Assembly (NCBI GenBank): GCA_029862165.1
Contig: JAOTXU010000002.1
Location: 178,556-242,555 of the forward strand
DNA length: 64,000 nt
Direction of reading: 5' to 3'
DNA from: Gammaproteobacteria bacterium
Lineage (GTDB): Bacteria > Pseudomonadota > Gammaproteobacteria > Steroidobacterales > JABDKV01
This document shows positions 42,763 to 52,677 of this stretch, in pieces. The position numbers and the translations under genes are program-made. A model generated the notes under the pieces. It searched no databases. It had not been told where the DNA came from and was given only the letters and a program-made list of their open reading frames with translations. The first letter of the stretch is position 1, and every line of letters starts with the position of its first letter.

Positions 42763-43866
42763 CTAGCGAGACAGGGCGGCTGCGTATACCTTTTCGTAGG
42801 CGCTCAGCATTGCGATGTCGGAATAATATTGTTCGACGTGCTGGCGATTCTCCGCGCCGAGCGCCTGACGCCGGCTGCGATCGCCCGCCAATCGAGTTAA
42901 TCCATCCGCCATAGTGGCCTCGACTGTCGGACCTAATGAGACAATATAGTCGTGCGCCGAGCCAGGCAGTGAGGCCTTCACGTCGCCTACATCTGTCGCG
43001 CAAACCGGTAGACTCGCTGCCATTGCTTCGAGCAACGAGACCGGTTGTTGTTCCGAGTCACTTGACAGCGCGAACACATCAAATGCCGAGTAGGCCGCTC
43101 GTAGATCGCTAAGGTGTCCGGTGAAATGCACCAAAGAATCGATCGAACCCGCCTCTGTCTCCAGCCCACCGCGCTCTGATCCGTCGCCGACTATGACCAA
43201 GTGCATTGGTGAATATTCCGCGGCCGAAAAAACGCGCAACAAGCGACCAAAGTTTTTGACCTTCCGCAGATGACCGACGGTTCCAACCACCACCGCGTCA
43301 GCCGGAATACCCAACGATTCTCTGAATGCGGCGCCCAAATGCGGATCGCGATTGAATACCGATGCGTCAATCCCGTTGGGTATAAAGTGCAAACGCTGCA
43401 ACCGCCATTTTTCTCGTCCGATACGCTCCAGCCGACGACTGGGGACGATTGTGTCGACACCCTGTAGAACCAAACGACGTGTCCAGTTTCGCCGTAACTT
43501 GAGTCGTTGTGCTTCGTCTACATTAAAACCGTCTTCGTGGTGCACGATCCGTCGCATTCCAACACTGCGCGCGGCGATGACCGCGTCGATCGCCCCCCAG
43601 TTATAACTTAGCAAAAGATCCGGTGCTTGCTCTTGCAACAACTTGCGAAAAAAACGTGCAGCGGATCCGGGACCGGGGCCTGACGCGAAATCGACCAGCT
43701 GCAAGTCCGTATCATCGGCTAGATCGGCAGCACCGGTGCGGCCGTCCATCGCAACAACAGTGTGACGATACTTCGCACCTAGTCCACGCATGAGCGTGGC
43801 CGCGCGCACCTGTGGTCCGGCCGCGCAGTAAGTCGGAAAGACATGCAATAAGTGGCGGGAACTCAC
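42763..43866 (-). CDS. Glycosyltransferase family 4
   Basis: FPTYCAAGPQVRAATLM; FIPNGIDASVFN; VGTVGHLRKVKNFGRLLRVF; SLLEAMAASLPVCATDVGDV. Confidence 0.9.
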   Translation of the reverse strand: MSSRHLLHVFPTYCAAGPQVRAATLMRGLGAKYRHTVVAMDGRTGAADLADDTDLQLVDFASGPGPGSAARFFRKLLQEQAPDLLLSYNWGAIDAVIAARSVGMRRIVHHEDGFNVDEAQRLKLRRNWTRRLVLQGVDTIVPSRRLERIGREKWRLQRLHFIPNGIDASVFNRDPHLGAAFRESLGIPADAVVVGTVGHLRKVKNFGRLLRVFSAAEYSPMHLVIVGDGSERGGLETEAGSIDSLVHFTGHLSDLRAAYSAFDVFALSSDSEQQPVSLLEAMAASLPVCATDVGDVKASLPGSAHDYIVSLGPTVEATMADGLTRLAGDRSRRQALGAENRQHVEQYYSDIAMLSAYEKVYAAALSR

Positions 43867-46064
43867 CGATTTCGTGGCGCGTAGATTCGGATCGCGGCAT
43901 CGAGAAAAGCCTCGCGTTCCTCCACGGGTTTCCAGCCCAGTTCGACACGGGCAGTGCGGCTGGAAAAACCAGCGGCGAGTGCGCGGGATTTCAGATCACG
44001 ATACGCAGGGAATTCGACCTTCCTTCCACCGATGCGTTTGACGATCCACTTGCCCACTTCCATGGTTTGGCTCAACCACAATGGCCGCTGATGAAATTTG
44101 ATTGGTCGCCCGGTGGCGCGTTCCAGTTCTTCGACGATGTCCTTGCCGGATAGTCCCGGATCGGCACATAAATTGATAGCCTGGCCGTCGATGCCGGCGC
44201 CGTCGGCCAGTGTTGCAGCCACGAGAGCATCTGCTACGTCGTCGGCCAACACTAATGGCAGCGAGTGGTCTCCAGCACCCCAGCCGACACAATGATTGTC
44301 ACGCACCCACAGACCGAGACCCGAGTGTTGCATCGGCGTACCTTCGCCGAGCACTACCCCCGGTCGGGCCACAACCAAACCCAGACCAAGACGTTCAGCG
44401 GTGCTGCGTAGCACTTTCTCAGCTGCGGACTTGCCCTTCGCATACAACGGTCGTTTATCCGGTTGCGGGTCGGTGTCCCAGCTGTCATCAATGACGTCTG
44501 ATCCGTTGTCACGACCCGTATATAGCGCGGCAATAGAGGACACATAGACCATACGCTCGATTCCAGCCGTGGCGCATTGTTCGGCAACTTGCGCCGAACC
44601 GCGCACCATGACTGCATCGACCTCTTCCCAGCTCGTTCCATTGCCGGTCGCCAGGTGCACACAACGGGTCGCGCCGCGCAACGCCTCGCTCATGCCTGAC
44701 TCATCGCCCAGACTGGCCTGCACAATTCGCAGGCGCCCAGCCAGCGCCGGCTCAACTATTGCCGATGGCAAGCTATGCAGGCGACGTACGACACAAGTCA
44801 CCGGCACATTCTTTGCAAGCAATCGCCGCACCACGCGTTGGCCAATAAAACCGGTACCGCCCAGAACGACGACTTCTCCTGATCGGGCTGCGCCGGCTGC
44901 AGGGAAAAGTGGCGCCGGAGTGGCATCGCCGGTGGTGTCGCCTGCAACTGCATCCGCCCACTCGGTCACTGCGATGGCGGTGTTGGCGTTGTTTGGCAGG
45001 GCCGCGCGTGTACGCAGCGCCTTGTGAAAGGCCTGGATTGACCCACGCATACTGAGATAGAAAGCATCACGGCGGGCCAGACCTACTGTTGTCCGCATCC
45101 AATTGATTAAATTACGCCTGGCATCGCGCCGAAGTTCGGTCCCGCGTCGCGCCCCCGCAAGATAGCTGTTCCAAAAATCCAGCCACTGTGTTTTGCGCTC
45201 CCCTGAGAGTTGATCGTGAAAGAAATCGGCCTCGATAAAGCCGTCCGTACCAAATACTTGCAGTGTGCTGCGAGTGAATGGCTGTCCAAAGGCCATGTAG
45301 AGTGTGGCGGTGCCCCGCTCGGCAACGAATGAGGTGGCCCAACGCTGATGGAAAATCTGTTTTGGATTGAGCTCCGTACTGGTCAGTTGTGCGGTGTGTG
45401 CGCGTACGACAGAACCAAGCAGGTGCTGCATCATACTTAATGGATGCACTGCTTGTTCGAAAACAATGTTTCGCGGCGCGCGAAACATCCAGTGTGAATA
45501 ATCACCTGCATCAAGTTGACGCAGGGGAACCGAGAGAGTGGCTTGCACGTGCTCAACACGGCCGATTTCTCCAGCATCGATGCGCTGGAATAAGCGTTCG
45601 ATGACGGGGCGAAAAAGATAATTGTGATTGACTGCCAGCGGCAGTCCACGCGTTTTGGCGAGTTGCGCCAGATCACGCGCGTCATCGCTGGTCAAGGCAA
45701 AAGGCTTTTCTACAAAAACTCCAATACCGGCTGTGAGTAGCTCTCGCGTCAAAGATACATGCTGATCTGGCGGGACGGTCAAATGGGCAACGTGCACATC
45801 CAGCTCCGCCAGCCTGGCCACGTCAGTCACGACTTGCACCGCGTCATAACCCTTTGCCGCCTGACGCGCGCGGCTCTCGCTGACATCACAGATTGCCACC
45901 AGTTCGACATCATCTGTCTCGGCCAGAGCGGTGAGATGAAAATTGGCGATATAGCCGGCGCCGATTACGGCTACGCGCGTCTTGCCAGTTATCTCGCGTC
46001 GCCGTGCTGGCGGCGCCGACTCTGTGGCGGTCCGAGGCTTAGTTTCCAACACGGTATCAGTCAT
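43863..46064 (-). CDS. Fusion protein: N-terminal Gfo/Idh/MocA-family oxidoreductase + C-terminal NAD-dependent epimerase/dehydratase (atypical SDR)
   Basis: RVAVIGAGYIANFHLTAL and VEKPFAL in the N-half; VVVLGGTGFIGQRVVRRLL and YAKGK (YxxxK) in the C-half. Start set to ATG 46064 (MTDTVLET). Overlaps the downstream GT by 4 bp. Confidence 0.88.
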   Translation of the reverse strand: MTDTVLETKPRTATESAPPARRREITGKTRVAVIGAGYIANFHLTALAETDDVELVAICDVSESRARQAAKGYDAVQVVTDVARLAELDVHVAHLTVPPDQHVSLTRELLTAGIGVFVEKPFALTSDDARDLAQLAKTRGLPLAVNHNYLFRPVIERLFQRIDAGEIGRVEHVQATLSVPLRQLDAGDYSHWMFRAPRNIVFEQAVHPLSMMQHLLGSVVRAHTAQLTSTELNPKQIFHQRWATSFVAERGTATLYMAFGQPFTRSTLQVFGTDGFIEADFFHDQLSGERKTQWLDFWNSYLAGARRGTELRRDARRNLINWMRTTVGLARRDAFYLSMRGSIQAFHKALRTRAALPNNANTAIAVTEWADAVAGDTTGDATPAPLFPAAGAARSGEVVVLGGTGFIGQRVVRRLLAKNVPVTCVVRRLHSLPSAIVEPALAGRLRIVQASLGDESGMSEALRGATRCVHLATGNGTSWEEVDAVMVRGSAQVAEQCATAGIERMVYVSSIAALYTGRDNGSDVIDDSWDTDPQPDKRPLYAKGKSAAEKVLRSTAERLGLGLVVARPGVVLGEGTPMQHSGLGLWVRDNHCVGWGAGDHSLPLVLADDVADALVAATLADGAGIDGQAINLCADPGLSGKDIVEELERATGRPIKFHQRPLWLSQTMEVGKWIVKRIGGRKVEFPAYRDLKSRALAAGFSSRTARVELGWKPVEEREAFLDAAIRIYAPRNR

Positions 46065-46203
46065 CTTGGTGGTATTCACGCGGCGCAGAATATCACGCTG
46101 TCGCACGCTGAATGTGACGGCGTTCCACAAAACGCGCCACCCGATGGGCCGGAAACGCCAGTGTGTTCCAGTAGCAAGCCTCAACAAAGGAGCCGCGGCC
46201 GAT

Positions 46204-46266
46204 TCTACGAATCGCGGCTGGAAGCCACTCCTACTGGATGGTTGTGGGCGACTGGTTGTGACCGAT
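46204..46266. repeat. Dispersed REP-like element
   Basis: tctacgaatcgcggctggaagccactcctactggatggttgtgggcgactggttgtgaccga; close match to 34045-34110. Confidence 0.85.
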
Positions 46267-46338
46267 AACCGGTGACTGCCGTTTTCTTCTCCACCTGCGT
46301 ACTTTCGATTGGGTGTTTGTGCTTACTGTCCGCCAAAC

Positions 46339-47799
46339 TCAATTTCCGGCAGACTGTTTTCCCGGTCTCAGTACCATATCGATACGCCGGTTTTTCGCAC
46401 GTCCTTCCTTTGTCTCGTTATTGGCAATCGGCTGAGTTTCACCATAGCCACTTGCCGAAATACGCGCCTCCTGAATATCCATATTGGCCAACAGGTAAGC
46501 CCGCACGGCATCGGCCCGTTCCTTGGAAAGTTTCATATTAAGTTCGTCACCACCGTATGCATCGGTATGACCTTCAATCGTGACATGTGCCTCGGGATAA
46601 ACACGCACAGCAGCCATGACCGTTTTCAGGAGGCCGAATGCATAAGGTTCGATGGTTGCTTTGCCGACCGGAAAACTCGTGCCGACCAAGCGGATAATAA
46701 TATCTCCACTCTTGCGCAAGACCTGGCCCTGGTCGTCGGTGAACATGCTTTCCACGCGATTGAATCGCTCGCGCTCGTGGGCTTGACGAGCCAACTGTTC
46801 TTCCAGCGCTAGTCGTTCATCGCTGATTCCACCAAAGCGACGTTCGAGTGAGGCAAGTTGAGTCTGTAACGTCTCAATCTGTGATGTGCTTTCATACAAT
46901 TCCTGCTCAATTTTACGATTGCGTGACTGCAGGCCCTTGATGTAGTCGGCGATCATTACGGTAGCCACTTCGTAGCCCTTATCAAAGCCAACAGAAAGGT
47001 CTGCGACGCCAGCAATCTGCTGCAGAGGAGTTTCGCCGGCACGAATCAACCCTTCAGCCTCAATATTTTCCTTGCGCGCACGCTGAACTTCATTGGCCAG
47101 GAACAATGCGTGACGTGATTCGTACTGGGCCTGGCGCGCGAGATCGCGTGGGCGGTCGGTGTCGTAACGATTTTCGGTAAGTTCTTTCTCGGCCTCGGCC
47201 AATAGTTGATTCGCCTCGTTGAAAGTCTGAGGCGCATAGCGCTCGGCCCGGGCTTCTTCGGCCTGCCCAAGCAAACGTTTGGCCTCGGTCAGGTAGGCTG
47301 CCTTTATTCCAGCCAGCTCAGCCTGCCGGTAAAATCCTTCGGCATCCTTTGCGCGTCTTTCTGACCTGGCGGCACCGCCCTGTTCAAATTCAACAATGGC
47401 TTCGCCAAAGTATCGCTCCGCCGTTTGCCAGTTGCGTTCGTCATGCAGTGCCGCGTCGACACTTCTGGCAGCCTGGCGCAACTTGATTGCGCCGGCCAAG
47501 GAAATCGCGGCCTGTTGGGCCACTTTCTCCGCTGCGCGAAATAATTCGGTAGATCTGGCGAGCCCGGTACGAATTCGGTCCAGGTTGCGGTTGGCATTCA
47601 TGTCGCGATCTGCATCGGCAAATGCCTCGCTGGCTTCGCCAAAATTTCGCGGTGAATAGACATTTGCGTTTACGGCCCTGGCAGCCTCGCGTGCCGCAAT
47701 GGCATCCGCGAACATCAGCGTCCTGACTTCCTCCTGGCTCGCGGTAGCCAGCAATGGAACACAAAGTGCCAGCACTGCCACCCATTTCTTAATCGTCAT
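46339..47799 (-). CDS. OmpA-family protein with N-terminal DUF4398-like helical repeats
   Basis: Signal peptide; helical repeats (YSPRNFGEASEAFADADRD / ERNWQTAERYFGEAIVEFE / YAPQTFNEANQLLAEAEKEL); C-terminal HVTIEGHTDAYGGDELNMKLSKERADAVRAYL...GYGETQPIANNETKEGRAKNRRIDMVL. Confidence 0.92.
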   Translation of the reverse strand: MTIKKWVAVLALCVPLLATASQEEVRTLMFADAIAAREAARAVNANVYSPRNFGEASEAFADADRDMNANRNLDRIRTGLARSTELFRAAEKVAQQAAISLAGAIKLRQAARSVDAALHDERNWQTAERYFGEAIVEFEQGGAARSERRAKDAEGFYRQAELAGIKAAYLTEAKRLLGQAEEARAERYAPQTFNEANQLLAEAEKELTENRYDTDRPRDLARQAQYESRHALFLANEVQRARKENIEAEGLIRAGETPLQQIAGVADLSVGFDKGYEVATVMIADYIKGLQSRNRKIEQELYESTSQIETLQTQLASLERRFGGISDERLALEEQLARQAHERERFNRVESMFTDDQGQVLRKSGDIIIRLVGTSFPVGKATIEPYAFGLLKTVMAAVRVYPEAHVTIEGHTDAYGGDELNMKLSKERADAVRAYLLANMDIQEARISASGYGETQPIANNETKEGRAKNRRIDMVLRPGKQSAGN

Positions 47800-48015
47800 A
47801 TCGTTCTCCAGTCCATTGACCCGCCCGCCGTGGCGACGCGAATCATACCGCTATTTCAGGTTTGTACCCCCATTTTATGCGGCCTGCTTCGAGAATGTGA
47901 ATTGCCCATGCGGCCAGTTGATCCCGAGCGGGTCAGACCTCATTTTGGAAGCGCGAAAACTGTAGCTGTCGACCCTCAGGACAACGCGGCTCGGGAAACG
48001 CTGCGGGGTTCTGCT

Positions 48016-49332
48016 CTAGCCGTCGATCAGATCGCGCAAACTGCGGTTGGCGAGGTGCTCTCCAACGGCGTTTTCGATGTCGGTTACGATTTGATCCACG
48101 CGTTCTACCGAGCTCGATTTCAATACCTGGGCTTCGCTGGAATCGTGTCTTACCGCGTTGATTATTTGAGCTAATTCAATGTTTTCGGTGTCCCGGCCCG
48201 GCATGAGCACACCGTCTTTTGTGGTGACAAGCAGGTTGTGATTTTCCAGTGGTCCGATGATCTTGGCCAGGGCGTCTGCCGGGATTTCGAGATGATTGGC
48301 CAAAGTATTGGTAGTCCAATGCGGTTTCTCGCGTCGGAATTCATCGCCAACGAAATACATCAGCAACAACGCCAGGCGTTCGCGCAGCCGGTTGGTCAGT
48401 TCGACACGTTTACGCCCGCGTCGCAGATACTCCGGATGCTGGTAATAATACGAAACACGCGCACCCAGCAACACGACGAGCCAGCTGATGTACAACCAAA
48501 TCAATGCTAGCAGCGGTATCGCGAAGCTGGAATAAATTGCCTGATACTTGGTCGATGCCCCGACAAAAGAAGCAAACGCGGCACCGACGAGACTCCAGGT
48601 AAGCCCGCCTACCACGCCACCGAGCAAAGAAGCCTTAAATGTGACCCGTGTATTGGGAATAAACCCATAGAGAAAACTGAAGGCAAGAATAACCAGCAGA
48701 TAGGGCATGAACTGACCGGTCAGTAGCACTGTGTCGTTGATCGCCGGAATATCCAACAACCATTGTGCAAACGCGGTATTTTCTACGGTCCCTTTGAGGC
48801 CCAGGGCCGTGGCCATCAGCACCGGTGCGATGATAATAACGCTGAGGTACTCGCTGAACCGCCGGCCGAGGCTACGTGTGCGTTGCACTTGCCAGACAAA
48901 GTTAAAAGCTTCTTCGATTTTTTGCACCATCGAGACGACGGTGTAAATCAACAACGCCAGACCGACCGAACCGAGCGCCACGCCACGCGTATTGTCGACA
49001 AACGCGATGATCTGATCGGTCAACTGAACACCCTGAGGGCCCAGCGGCTGCAAGAAATGATACAGGTAGGGCTGGACCTCTTTGTGAAAGCCAAAGGCTT
49101 TGAGCACCGAGAAGCTGAACGCGATCAAAGGCACAATGGCCAGCAGAGTCGTATAAACCATGCTCATGGCACGCAACGTCAGTTCGCCGCGCAGCGAATC
49201 CCTGATCAATGCATAGGGAAAACGCGCTAATCGTGTTGCCATGCGCAACAACGCGGGCGCGTTGTCGGCACGAGGATTCCACAGGGCTTCCTCGGTGCGT
49301 TGGCGAATGATCTCCCACATAGTGTTGTGCAA
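48016..49332 (-). CDS. YihY family inner membrane protein
   Basis: MSMVYTTLLAIVPLIAFSFSVLKAFG and VGASTKYQAIYSSFAIPLLALIWLYISWLVVLLGARVSYYYQ. Confidence 0.93.
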   Translation of the reverse strand: MHNTMWEIIRQRTEEALWNPRADNAPALLRMATRLARFPYALIRDSLRGELTLRAMSMVYTTLLAIVPLIAFSFSVLKAFGFHKEVQPYLYHFLQPLGPQGVQLTDQIIAFVDNTRGVALGSVGLALLIYTVVSMVQKIEEAFNFVWQVQRTRSLGRRFSEYLSVIIIAPVLMATALGLKGTVENTAFAQWLLDIPAINDTVLLTGQFMPYLLVILAFSFLYGFIPNTRVTFKASLLGGVVGGLTWSLVGAAFASFVGASTKYQAIYSSFAIPLLALIWLYISWLVVLLGARVSYYYQHPEYLRRGRKRVELTNRLRERLALLLMYFVGDEFRREKPHWTTNTLANHLEIPADALAKIIGPLENHNLLVTTKDGVLMPGRDTENIELAQIINAVRHDSSEAQVLKSSSVERVDQIVTDIENAVGEHLANRSLRDLIDG

Positions 49333-49369
49333 AGGCGGTGCGTCAGGACGCGTGTTCAGCCTTCTTTAC

Positions 49370-51631
49370 TTAATCTTCAGCCTTTAGGCGTTTGCGAAAC
49401 TGCTTGTAGAGTTTCTTGCGAACCTTTTTCTGTTCCCGGCTGGCAACGGCGGCATAGTTTTTTTCTGCGACCTTGATGAGCGCGTCATGAGCACCGTCGT
49501 TTTCCTTTTCTGAGCCCGGTTGCCGTTGCACATAGATGCCGTTGCCGTCCATATCCCAGGCACTGCGTCTGTCGGCAAGCTGCACGTTTAGCAACAGGCG
49601 CAGTTCGTCTTTTAGTGTTTGTTCTTCCACCGGTGCGAGTACCTCAACCCGCAAATCGAGATTGCGCTTCATCAGATCGGCTGATCCGATGTAATATTCT
49701 TCGTCACCGCCATTACGAAAATAATAGACGCGTGTATGTTCCAGAAAACGACCGACGGTGCTAATTACCCTGATATTGTCGGTCAGACCGGGTATGCCAG
49801 GGCGCAGGCGACATGTATCGCGTATCAGCAGGTCCACTCTGACACCCGCACGCCCGGCCCGGTAAAGCGCCCGCGTTGTCTCGGCATCTTCTAAGGCGTT
49901 GGCCTTAAGCTGGATCAAGCCGGGTGAGTCGGGTGTATGTAGTTTGGTTTCGCGATCTATCTTGTCAATTATCGACTGTTTCAGTGTGTACGGGGCCGCC
50001 AGGATTTTTCTATAACTGCGCGGTGGCGAAAACCCCGTAAGATAATTGAACAACTCCGTGAGGTCAGAACCCAGCGCCTCGTCACACGACAGCATGCCAA
50101 TATCGCTGTAGAGACGGGCGGTGATCGGATGATAGTTGCCGGTTCCGATATGCACGTATCGACGCAGACCATCGTAGTCTTTGCGTACGACCAGGATCAT
50201 CTTGGTATGTGTTTTCAGTCCGACGACGCCATAGGTGACGTGGATGCCTGCCTCCTCCAGCCGGCGCGCCCAGTGTATGTTGGCCTCCTCATCAAAACGC
50301 GCCTTTAATTCAATCAGTACGGCGATTTCTTTGCCATTTCGCGCCGCCGCAATAAGCGACTCGATCACGTTACCTTCAGCGGACGTTCGGTAAAGTGTCA
50401 TCTTTATTGCAAGTACTTTCGGATCCTCTGCCGCTGTGCGCAGGAATCTCTCCACGGTAGCGGTGAAAGATTGGTAGGGATGCTGTAACAGCATCGGCCC
50501 ACCATCGCGCAGGATATAAAAAATGCTGCGCGGGTCCTGGGCAAGTCGTGGGTGATCGACCGGGTGATGCGGTGGATGGTGCAGACCGGCGATGTCCAGC
50601 GAGCCGATTTCAAAAAGGTCGTTCATACCCATCATGCGGTCGACTTCGAATACATCCGCGGTCTCCAGACGCAGCTCGCTGGTCAGCATGCCGCGATGAA
50701 CCGGATCCATGGTGGAAGCTACCTGCAATCTGACGATGGGCGAGAAATCACGTTCTTCCAGTTCGGTCTTGACTTGTGCCAGTAGATCGTCTGCGTCGGC
50801 CTGATTGCTTTCGACTATTGCGTTACGGGTAACCCGAAATGCTTCGCACGATTCGATCTTCATGCCCGGGAAGAGCAAGTCGAGGTTGTTGGTCATGATG
50901 TCTTCTAGTGCGACAAAGGTGTAGCTATCACGCAGTCGAATAAACCGCGGGACGACACCCGGTACAACCGGCACTTTGACACGCGCCATCCGGATTTCGT
51001 CGTCACCCGGAAAGCGCATCGTTACCAACAGGTTGAGCGCCAGATTCGAAATAAAAGGAAACGGGTGTCCCGGATCCATGGCCAGTGGTGTCACCAGCGG
51101 AAAAATATTACGCACATATTCGGTGCGCAGATGTTTTCGCTCGGACGTTGTCAGATCCACCCACTTAGCGATACCAATGTCATGTTTTTTCAACGCGTGT
51201 TCGACACGCGACAGGATCACCTCACGACGATTTTGGATGTCGTCGACTATGACCCGGCATGCAGACATTTGCTCTGACGGTGTATGGCCATCGACCGAAA
51301 GCTCGTTGTGACCTGATGAGATAAGGCGTTTTAGTCCACCGATCCGCTTCATAAAAAATTCGTCGAGGTTTCCGCTGACGATCGCAAGAAACTTGACGCG
51401 TTCCAAAAGAGGCGTGCGGGTATCGGCTGCTTCGTGCAGCACTCTGAGATTGAAGGCCAGCCAGCTCAGTTCACGGTTGAGGTAGAGATCCGGTGAGTCC
51501 AGATCCATCTCTGCCACATTCAGCGAGGCATAGTCTTGGGTCGGTCCGACGGAGACGCTGGCCGGTCCGTCCGAATCGTTGCCTGCGGGGAATTCTGTGA
51601 CGGCTTCAACCAAAGGGGTAACCTCGCGCAA
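49370..51631 (-). CDS. ppk1: Polyphosphate kinase 1
   Basis: YLNRELSWLAFNLRVLHEA; KMTLYRTSAEGNVIESLIAAARNGKEIAVLIELKARFDEEANI; YVHIGTGNYHPITARLYSDIGMLSCD. Confidence 0.97.
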   Translation of the reverse strand: MREVTPLVEAVTEFPAGNDSDGPASVSVGPTQDYASLNVAEMDLDSPDLYLNRELSWLAFNLRVLHEAADTRTPLLERVKFLAIVSGNLDEFFMKRIGGLKRLISSGHNELSVDGHTPSEQMSACRVIVDDIQNRREVILSRVEHALKKHDIGIAKWVDLTTSERKHLRTEYVRNIFPLVTPLAMDPGHPFPFISNLALNLLVTMRFPGDDEIRMARVKVPVVPGVVPRFIRLRDSYTFVALEDIMTNNLDLLFPGMKIESCEAFRVTRNAIVESNQADADDLLAQVKTELEERDFSPIVRLQVASTMDPVHRGMLTSELRLETADVFEVDRMMGMNDLFEIGSLDIAGLHHPPHHPVDHPRLAQDPRSIFYILRDGGPMLLQHPYQSFTATVERFLRTAAEDPKVLAIKMTLYRTSAEGNVIESLIAAARNGKEIAVLIELKARFDEEANIHWARRLEEAGIHVTYGVVGLKTHTKMILVVRKDYDGLRRYVHIGTGNYHPITARLYSDIGMLSCDEALGSDLTELFNYLTGFSPPRSYRKILAAPYTLKQSIIDKIDRETKLHTPDSPGLIQLKANALEDAETTRALYRAGRAGVRVDLLIRDTCRLRPGIPGLTDNIRVISTVGRFLEHTRVYYFRNGGDEEYYIGSADLMKRNLDLRVEVLAPVEEQTLKDELRLLLNVQLADRRSAWDMDGNGIYVQRQPGSEKENDGAHDALIKVAEKNYAAVASREQKKVRKKLYKQFRKRLKAED

Positions 51632-51837
51632 GTCAATGTTTTCAGGGGCGAAGCTCTATGATACCTGATCTGTCAATATCAGGATGTGAGCGGGTTCGGG
51701 GTTGGCGAGTGTGACTGGCTTCGTGGACCGGGTGTCGTGTTTGGGGCAGCATCATGACGCCAGGGATGGCGACCGGGCGGCCTGTTCACGACGAGGCATA
51801 TTGACTACCATCCCCCGGGAATCGCGTGTGGGAATAA

Positions 51838-52653
51838 ATGAAAGCAGCGGCCATACAACAATCACAAACCAGGTATCCGCTGATCGGTCCGGCAGATCCG
51901 CCGCCATTCGAGATCCTCAATCCTGACGGCGAGGCGTCGGTGCTGCTGGTTTGCGATCATGCGAGCCATGCCTTTCCCAGACATATGGCGCGTCTTGGCC
52001 TGGACCCGTCGGTATTGGACCGGCATGTTGCCTGGGACATAGGATCGGCCGATGTTACGCGTTATCTGTCAGAGCGTTTTGACGCGCCAGCGGTTCTCGG
52101 GGGCTATTCGCGTCTGTTGGTGGACTGCAATCGTCAGCTCTACGATCCGACTGCTTTTGTGAAAGTGAGCGATGGCATCGCGATTCCGGGAAATCTCAAT
52201 TTGAGCGAAGATGAAAAATGGCTGCGTGTGCAGTCTTTTTATTGGCCCTATCACAATGCCATTACGGAACAAATTCATCAGCTGCGCAAACGAGAAATCA
52301 CACCGGCGCTGATTTCTATCCATAGCTGCACACCTGTGTTCGATCGCGTTGTGCGCCCATGGCACATTGGTGTGTTATGGGATCAGGATCCTCGCATCGC
52401 CGTGCCGTTGATTCAGAAACTTGAGCAGCTCGATAGTGTCTGTGTCGGCGACAATGAGCCTTACTCCGGTCGTCATCCACATGATTTCACTATCGACTTT
52501 CATGCTGAATCTCTGGGGCTGCCACATGTTGGTATAGAGGTGAGACAGGATCTGATCGCGAATGCGGAAGCCGCGCGTCGCTGGACCGGTGTGTTGGGTG
52601 ATGGTCTGGCCGACATCCTCAGCGACCCGGATCTTTATCGATCTTGGGTGTGA
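51838..52653 (+). CDS. N-formylglutamate amidohydrolase family protein
   Basis: VLLVCDHASHAFP; ISIHSCTPVFDRVVRPWHIGVLWDQDPR; VGIEVRQDLI. Confidence 0.9.
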   Translation: MKAAAIQQSQTRYPLIGPADPPPFEILNPDGEASVLLVCDHASHAFPRHMARLGLDPSVLDRHVAWDIGSADVTRYLSERFDAPAVLGGYSRLLVDCNRQLYDPTAFVKVSDGIAIPGNLNLSEDEKWLRVQSFYWPYHNAITEQIHQLRKREITPALISIHSCTPVFDRVVRPWHIGVLWDQDPRIAVPLIQKLEQLDSVCVGDNEPYSGRHPHDFTIDFHAESLGLPHVGIEVRQDLIANAEAARRWTGVLGDGLADILSDPDLYRSWV

Positions 52654-52677
52654 GTCTGGCGCACGGGGGGTCGACCC

